Part shown: positions 58,336 through 64,000 of the stretch, one piece after another | Layout of the letters: every line of letters starts with the position of its first letter | Numbering within the stretch: position 1 is the first letter of the stretch | From: Taxillus chinensis | Taxonomy: Eukaryota; Streptophyta; Magnoliopsida; Santalales; Loranthaceae | Reading direction: 5' to 3' | Assembly: GCA_023512835.1 (NCBI GenBank) | Contig: CM042084.1 | Coordinates: forward strand, 56,660,793-56,724,792 | DNA: 64,000 nt | The notes under the pieces: model-generated | Database searches by the model: none | Told to the model about the DNA's origin: nothing | What the model saw: the letters and a program-made list of their open reading frames with translations, nothing else | Program-made: the position numbers and the translations under genes

Positions 58336-58599
58336 CCATTGATGGTCCTGCCCCACCCTCCGCCGGTGGAGGTAGTAGCTCGGCCTCCTCCCGAGGTATC
58401 ACATTTAACGCAAACACCCTCGCCTAGCCCGTGCCACCGGTCGGCTCACTCCTTGGATGGTTCTCGCCCGATCGCCTCTAACATCGGTCCGTTGTCGCTC
58501 TGGCCTCCCCTGAGGTCGGGACCGGGCCGGATCCCGCCCGACTAGCCCGCCACCGATGAGCCGGTCTCTCTCGTCGGTGCCCGAAAACTAGCATCACTC

Positions 58600-59700
58600 C
58601 TCATGCTAGATGCCATGCCTCCCGCAAACCCGGCACAAATGGCCCTCTCATCTACGGCTCTTGCATCCCCGTCCTTCTTGGGACACTCCCTCTTGAAGTG
58701 GCCTTGCTCCCCACGGCAATGACAACCGCTAGGGAGACCTCTTGCCGAACCTCCTGTTTGTTGCCTCCAAAGCTGGACCTCCCTGGGTTCACCGATGGTT
58801 GACCCCTACTACGGAAAGAACTGCTATCTCCCTCCTCGGTCTTGGGCCTTTTGGACCCGGAATCACGATCGGACCCACCCTTGCAACCGATGACCCTAAT
58901 GGGCCTGCCTCCCAACAACCCCAAAGATAGGTCCTCAACCGTCGTATCACCACCCTTTGCCTAAGGGCTGGCCTAAGACCCAAAGTGAACTTGTGGGCCT
59001 TCAGGTCCTCCGGTTGCCACGGTCTCGGGAGCAAATCTACTCAAACTCGGAACTCCCACTCATACTCAGGCACCGTCCTCGATCCATGCTTCAAGCTGCC
59101 AAGTTCCTCCCTCTTTTGCCACCTCAATGACTCGGGGAAGAAGTCATCATGGAAGAGCTGCAAGAACTCCTTCCAAACCATGAATTGCATTGCATGGCTC
59201 CCTGGCGACACTCGCCACCACTCTAAGGCATTACCCTCTAGCTACTAAATGGCCAGCCTCACCTTATCCTCCTCCCGGGGTAGGAGAAAGGAAAACACAT
59301 GCTCAATCTGCCTCAACCAGTGCTCAGCCACCACTAGATCTACCTCTCCCTTGAATCTCGGCAGTTGTTCCTTTTATAACCTCGTTACCACATCATCCTT
59401 GACTCAATGGATCAGTACACCACCTAGTAGACTCTCACGCTCACGAGGTAACTCCGCCACTGGTGGTGGTGGTGGTGGTGGAACCACCTGTTGTGCCGCC
59501 ATCTCACGATGCACTTCCTCCCGAACCTCTTGCCGGATACCCTCCCTCAACTCTTGGACTTCCTGACGGATGCCCTCTCGCAGCTGTACCAACAACAACA
59601 AGATGTCCTCCCGCGGGCTGCCCCACACCTAGACCCTCATAGGTAGATGACTCATCGACCATCGCACTACTGACGCACGCGTCGCTCTCCTCGGTGGCAT
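58600..59700 (-). pseudogene. Element A gag
   Basis: The start is the ATG at 59700 (MPPRRATRAS), with an immediate frameshift. A coiled-coil-like segment (VQLREGIRQEVQELREGIRQ) is followed by a Pro run at 59628-59404, and the capsid is in pieces. The zinc knuckle at about 58725-58675 has its second Cys replaced by Arg (CHCRGEQGHFKREC). A 90-residue frame at 58924-58652 covers the linker to it. Confidence 0.83.
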
Positions 59701-60141
59701 TCTTACTACACGAAGTAAGGAGCATAATCGTCAAAACGTATTCAAAATTTATACCTCTACCCCACATATCAATTCAATTATCACATTGCATTACACACAT
59801 TGCACACATTTTAGTTCTCATTAAATCACATTGCACAAGCATCAATCCCACAAGCACACAGCTCAATAACACATGTACATTTTCTCGTAGTCATGTTCAA
59901 GTTATCACAAAATTAGAGTTGCACAATTAAAGCTTTATCACAATTATCCACACAATCACATATAAACAACAAATGCAACTAGTGCCCTAATGCCGATGCA
60001 TGCAAATCCTACCACAGGACTAAACTACCCCAAGTACACCTTAGAGGCTCAAAGAGGACCATATTGATCAGGCATGTCCCTCTAGGCTCCTCCAAAGGAC
60101 TCAAGATAACCAAATCCGCCCACTACCCTAGGCCAACTAGA
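59701..60141 (-). other. Element A leader
   Basis: Untranslated sequence between PBS and gag. It shares segments with the leader of E (for example near 60000-60140). I see no gene. Confidence 0.6.
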
Positions 60142-60157
60142 CCATGCTCTGATATCA
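60142..60157 (-). other. Primer-binding site of element A
   Basis: The minus strand reads TGATATCAGAGCATGG, three bases inside the LTR. It is the initiator tRNA-Met site with G changed to A at the third base. Confidence 0.8.
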
Positions 60158-60160
60158 TAT

Positions 60161-61148
60161 TGTCACGCCCCGGCTTTCCAACTCGAGGACATCACATAAC
60201 TTTATTAAATTAAATTCAAACCACAATAGATGTCCATAAGACAAACCATATCACTTTATTAATTTAAAAACCTTTTACATCGTTTCCCCCATTAGGGTTA
60301 CATTAACTCCCTCAAAATAACATAAAACAAAATACAGCAGATAACTCAGTCTTCCACCTTGGTGTTCCCACCTAACACCTGTAGGTTCCTGAAAACAAAC
60401 AAGACACAGTAGGAGGAGGTGAGCAACCACGACTCGCAGGGATCATGTCTCCCCAAACCATCCCATGCTCTTAGCATCTACATGTCCACATGCAAAAGTG
60501 CAGTGTCATGGCATTAATATATAAACAGGTTATAATCAAGATTTATATATGTGTCAACACACAAACAAACCACAAAGGCACGTACAACCATTTCCATAGC
60601 CACAAAGGCTTCCATAACCACAGCCACACAGGCTCCACAGCCACACAGGCTACCACAATCACAGCCAGACAGGCTCCACAATCCCACATAGCACTTATAA
60701 TCACAACACAATAATACACATTCAGAACATATCAATTTAACACAAGTTTTTATCACACAAGTTATTTTTAGGGTTAAGTTCACATGAGATTATCAACCAC
60801 ACTATGACACAGACCCTTAATCCCCACGAGACCTTACCACGAAACTATCTTGCACGAACACAACTCCACTACGAAATGGACCCTTAATCCCCAATGACCC
60901 CGGGCTCTCATTAACGTTCACAAACACAACATACCAATGAAGGCCAACATTCATATAAGATATCACACCTATATGAATACATATATACATATACATCAAT
61001 CACAAATCTCAAGGTCGAACCCTAGAATAGGTCTAAGAGTCCAGAATCCCTACCTCAAATTCGGTTGCGTTAAGGTTTGGAATCAGAAGATCCTCCTTTC
61101 TCCTCTTTAAAGGCGTCTCTCCAAGAACGTAGTGGCAAGGAACGCACC

Positions 61149-61191
<43 letters not shown>

Positions 61192-61706
61192 GGTAGCTAG
61201 GGTTCCCTTTTTCGGAAATACAGAATATATATATATATATATATATAGCAAAGATAACACGTTACCCAAGATCAACGTGGCCCAAGTCGCGTCGACCTCG
61301 TGTTGACCTCCGCTACTCCGGACATCGATGCCGCGACTCAACTGGGTTAACAATGCCACAGACTACTCCAGGCTACTAAGGTGTGTTTGTGCTAAGGGAT
61401 CGCTTTGATCCTTACTCCGTATGAAGGGCAGATCCGGACTAAACCACAACGCTCCGGATTTGACCACAATGCTCCGGATTTGCTTCCCACGGATCCGGAC
61501 TAACTTCCCTCTGATCCGGATCAACTTCTCATTGATCCGGACTAACACTGATCCGGACTAACACTGATCCGGAGTAACACTGATCCAAAATAACTTCCTA
61601 CTGATCTGGATTACTTCCCACTGATTCGGACTAACTCTCGGGTATTCACAGTCCTTGCCCAAACACAATTGGCTAACTCTTCCAATTCCAAACACGGGTC
61701 ATTACA
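60161..61706 (-). mobile_element. 5' LTR of element A
   Basis: It runs TGTCACGCCCC to CATTACA on the plus strand. It contains imperfect repeats of CCACACAGGCTCCACAG at 60600-60690, a CT microsatellite at about 61155-61188, an AT repeat at about 61226-61250 and the array at 61395-61640. Confidence 0.92.
61395..61640 (-). repeat. TCCGGACTAAC array in U3 of LTR A (5' copy)
   Basis: ACTGATCCGGACTAAC and close variants are repeated several times at 61500-61580, along with GCTCCGGATTTGACCACAA units. Confidence 0.8.
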
Positions 61707-61845
61707 ATAGACCACACCTTAAACTACTCAAAGTAGAGGGTATCCAACTGTACCCCAAAAACAGTTGGTGGCGACTCTAAATTTCTCACCATTAGTTTAG
61801 TTTTGGCCTAGCCCAAACGGGCCCGGATGAAAACTAGTGATGACA
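61707..61845 (+). mobile_element. F' LTR, right part (LTR end)
   Basis: Reverse complement of 23853-23990, the end of LTR F, finishing AGTGATGACA. It is separated from the left part (1-2581) by element A. No PBS follows it, so F' is a 3' LTR or a solo LTR. Confidence 0.75.
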
Positions 61846-62082
61846 CTTACTAAACATCGAAGTTCTACGAAAGGTAAATACTCAAGATTATAAAGTTATT
61901 TATTATTTATAATATAAGATCTATATGGTTGGTTTTACCATATCATATATACTATATATATAATGACTTGTGTTTGAAAATTTGAGGATTTAGTCATTTG
62001 TGTGTTTGGGCAAGGACTCTTAACCATATGGTTTGCGGGAGTTCGAGGGTGCAACACCTCGGTAAGGGCCTCGTTGACCGGT
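61846..62082. other. Unassigned AT-rich stretch between two F-family LTRs
   Basis: I recognise nothing in it. It contains TA-rich sequence at 61900-61970 and no open frame of interest. Confidence 0.4.
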
Positions 62083-62812
62083 TGTTGGATCCCGTTTTGT
62101 CCAGGTTGGACATATTAACCCCATTTTATATATAACCCCATTAATGTTTGCCCATGCTATATACCTTGTTGAACAAGTCCATAAAGATTCCCCACTACCA
62201 AGGAATGGTTTAGAGTTGATGTTAACCCCAATTTGCACAAGAAAGATACACTTACACGAACGGAAAAGCTCAAAACTGATAGCCTTTGCTACAAGCCCTT
62301 GAAGTGCCCCAAGACCAACACCAGGAAATAAAGGATGAAATTTGGAGACTAACGCACTTGACCGAGCTCAATTCCGATTTAAAACGAAAAAGTTATGGCA
62401 AAACAATATGCTACAAACTTGCCAAAACACGGTCAATGCCCTTGGTCAAACCGCCTGAAAATGTACTTATGTGAAATAGTCCAAAACATCTATTTAGGCG
62501 AATACGAGTCTTCCCAAACACTCTCCAAAAGTTTGTCCATTTTAGCATTTTGGGTGGGGGTAAAAAAGTAATTAAAAGATAAAAAAAACTAGACTCGAAG
62601 ACTTAAAGACTCGAAGCCCTGAAGCCTTTGAGTCTTCGACCAAGGAAGCCCTCGAGTCTTCGAGGATTGACCTTTGACCCTTGATTTCGACCCGTGACCT
62701 GCGACCCTTTAACCCGCGGATCTTCGAGGATTGACCTTCGACCCGTGACCTGCGACCCTTCGACCCACGGATCTTCGAGGATTGACCTTCGACCCTTGAT
62801 TCCGACCTTTGA
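62083..62812 (+). mobile_element. F'' LTR, start: third F-family LTR
   Basis: It starts TGTTGGATCCCG and is collinear with the reverse complement of 34124-34041 and then 26199 to about 25830 (shared GTTGGACATA, TATACCTTGTTGAA, CTTGACCGAGCTCAA and GGGGGTAAAAAAGTAATTAA). It ends in an array different from the other F LTRs and is then replaced by LTR G at 62813. Confidence 0.75.
62590..62812 (+). repeat. CTTCGAGGATTGACC / GACTCGAAG array in F'' LTR
   Basis: Units such as TCTTCGAGGATTGACCTTCG and ACCCGTGACCTGCGACCC repeat three or more times. It sits where F and F' carry the TCCGG-type array and resembles the array of LTR D. Confidence 0.75.
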
Positions 62813-64000
62813 TGTAAGGATCCGTATATGTGTTAGCATAACTTATAATCTACATTTGATGTTAAGAAAGTTATTTTGAGAATGTGGCCATTAATACAAT
62901 CGTTTTAACTATATTTGGGCCTAATTTGAGGTCCAGAAGCCTTCAGGGGTTATTTAGTAATTTTTGAGAGTTAAATTGAGGGTTAATAAGTGAAAAATAG
63001 AATTTAGGAGGGCTTTTTGGAAGTTATTAAAGAGGAGGACAAATTTTAATTAAAAATAGGGTTTTGAGGTTTTATTATTCATTATAACTTTGTTTTGAGA
63101 AACCCTAGCCATCAGAGGAGAGTTCATAGTGTTCTTCGCGTTCTTCATCGTTCTTCGCCGATTCTAGACTGTTCTTGTGAGTAATCCCTTCGGAAGGCAA
63201 GAGGTAGGTGTTTCTAGATCCTTCGCCGTTCTATTGCTTGAACACAGACTGTTAGAACTATATATATACACACATGTTCGACCCTAATATTGCATGCGAA
63301 AAGTATATATTTTTAGATGTAAATATAGATATGTATATTCATATGTTCGTGGAAGGTGGTAGCTGCATGGCGCGACCTTGTGGCAGTCTGGCGCGATGGG
63401 CCGGCTATCCCTTTCCTTTTCTTTTTCCGCAGAATTGGTTTATGCACCGAGTTTTAGTTCGATCGGCCACTCCACTAATTGATTATTGTCATCAGCCCAG
63501 ATTTTTTTTTAAATTAGCAATAACCTTCGTCCTATTCATTGATAATAAATAAGCATTGACCATTATTATTTAATATCCAAGCACTGAAGCAGGTTTCGGT
63601 AGTCCTTGGTGGTAGCCAGGCCAGCTGGCCTGGCTTTGGGATTTGCACACACACGGGTGTGTTAAGTGATAACTGATCATGATTTGGAAGAAATCGCCAC
63701 CTTTACTGGCCTGGCAATGTCTTGGGCTGGTCCTTTATGGGTCGGCCCTATTTTTCCTTAGTCCTTGAGGGTTTTTTTTTTTTGCTTGATTTTAGTGGCT
63801 ATAATTTTGGGCCTCATTGTAGTATTTTTCTTTTATTTCAGTTGAAGTTAATATAATTAAATAAATATTATTGAGTTTGATAGTTAGTCCAGTATTATAA
63901 ATATTTTCTGGACTTGGGTTGGTCAGTTTGATTAAGTAAATAATGTTTGGGTTTGAGATTGTAGTTTAATACAAATATTATTGTTAAATATTGTAGTGTA
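62813..64000 (+). mobile_element. Putative LTR G, Tekay-like, running off the window
   Basis: It starts TGTAAGGATCCGTATATG, like the LTR start of E (TGTAAGGACCCGTACC) and of A (TGTAATGACCCGTG). Around 63100-63215 it has AACCCTAGCC and a GAGGTAGG motif, in an order similar to E's LTR around 44720-44890. It runs to the window end, so neither its end nor its body can be checked. The short open frames are not recognised. Confidence 0.45.

Larger units (their letters stand above)
2582..61706 (-). mobile_element. Element A: Tekay-like Ty3/gypsy chromovirus, split by element B
   Basis: A reads right to left. Its 5' LTR is 60161-61706, with PBS 60142-60157, gag 59700 down to about 58600, protease about 58330-57790, RT 57790-56839, then RNase H, integrase and chromodomain at 6203-4327, PPT 3972-3984, and 3' LTR 3971-2582. 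Element B (6204-56834) splits RNase H in the middle. Without B, A is about 8.5 kb, the same size class as element E (9.0 kb). A and E are related in LTR and protein sequence but clearly diverged. Every coding part is broken. A TSD cannot be read because the left end is deleted. Confidence 0.88.

Noticed and set aside
62083..62812. Possibility that F'' and F' are the two LTRs of one element with a 237-bp body
   Set aside because: Both have the same sense, but no PBS or PPT is visible between them, and F'' continues into a different array and LTR. Two separate insertions are simpler.
63274..63552. 92-residue frame near the right edge
   Set aside because: No recognisable domain or codon pattern, and it lies inside the putative LTR G.
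1..64000. A host gene, tRNA, rRNA or defence-type operon
   Set aside because: All protein-like stretches belong to retrotransposon domains. I saw no tRNA or rRNA sequence and no intron-exon gene outside the elements.

Overview
The window is plant nuclear DNA. It holds plant-type LTR retrotransposons of three lineages: Ty3/gypsy Tekay-like chromoviruses, Ty3/gypsy Tat/Ogre-like elements, and a Ty1/copia SIRE-like element with an env-like region. I see no bacterial, organellar or ordinary host gene. The species cannot be named from the sequence; a flowering plant with a large, repeat-rich genome fits best.

Nearly all of it resolves into one nested stack of insertions, read from LTR ends, primer-binding sites (PBS), polypurine tracts (PPT), target-site duplications (TSD) and open coding pieces that resume across each insertion. 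Level 0 is an Ogre-like LTR (F', 1-2581 and 61707-61845). Level 1 is Tekay-like element A (2582-61706, minus), inserted in F'. Level 2 is Ogre-like element B (6204-56834, minus), inserted in the RNase H region of A with GATG on both sides. Level 3 is four insertions in B: complete Tekay-like element D (11401-21672, TSD GATCA), solo LTR F (23853-34124, TSD GTGAG), solo LTR C2 (38278-39527, TSD TGCGG) and solo LTR D2 (42145-53578, TSD GGGGT). Level 4 is SIRE-like element C inside F (26200-34035, TSD TGGAC) and complete Tekay-like element E inside D2 (44192-53238, TSD CAACT). With insertions removed, B is about 17.4 kb, A about 8.5 kb, E 9.0 kb, D 10.3 kb and C 7.8 kb.

Coding order. A, D and E each carry gag with a zinc knuckle, protease, reverse transcriptase (RT), RNase H, integrase and a C-terminal chromodomain-like segment. 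B carries an extra ORF1, then gag, protease, an intron-like gap, RT, two RNase H domains and integrase. C keeps only the end of RT, RNase H and a long env-like region. All copies are broken by stops or frameshifts, so the window is probably silent heterochromatin. B shows mainly C-to-T type nonsense changes, as expected for methylated DNA.

The right end (62083-64000) holds the start of another F-family LTR (F'') and then what looks like the start of a further Tekay-like LTR (G) that runs off the window.

The most unusual signal is not a gene. A family of short tandem motifs (TTACTCCG, GATCCGGACTAA, TCCGGATTTGACC) sits in the LTRs of four otherwise unrelated families (A, B, C and F), covering both copia and gypsy. 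Where a TATA-like box can be seen (A, B, C), the array lies upstream of it, in U3.
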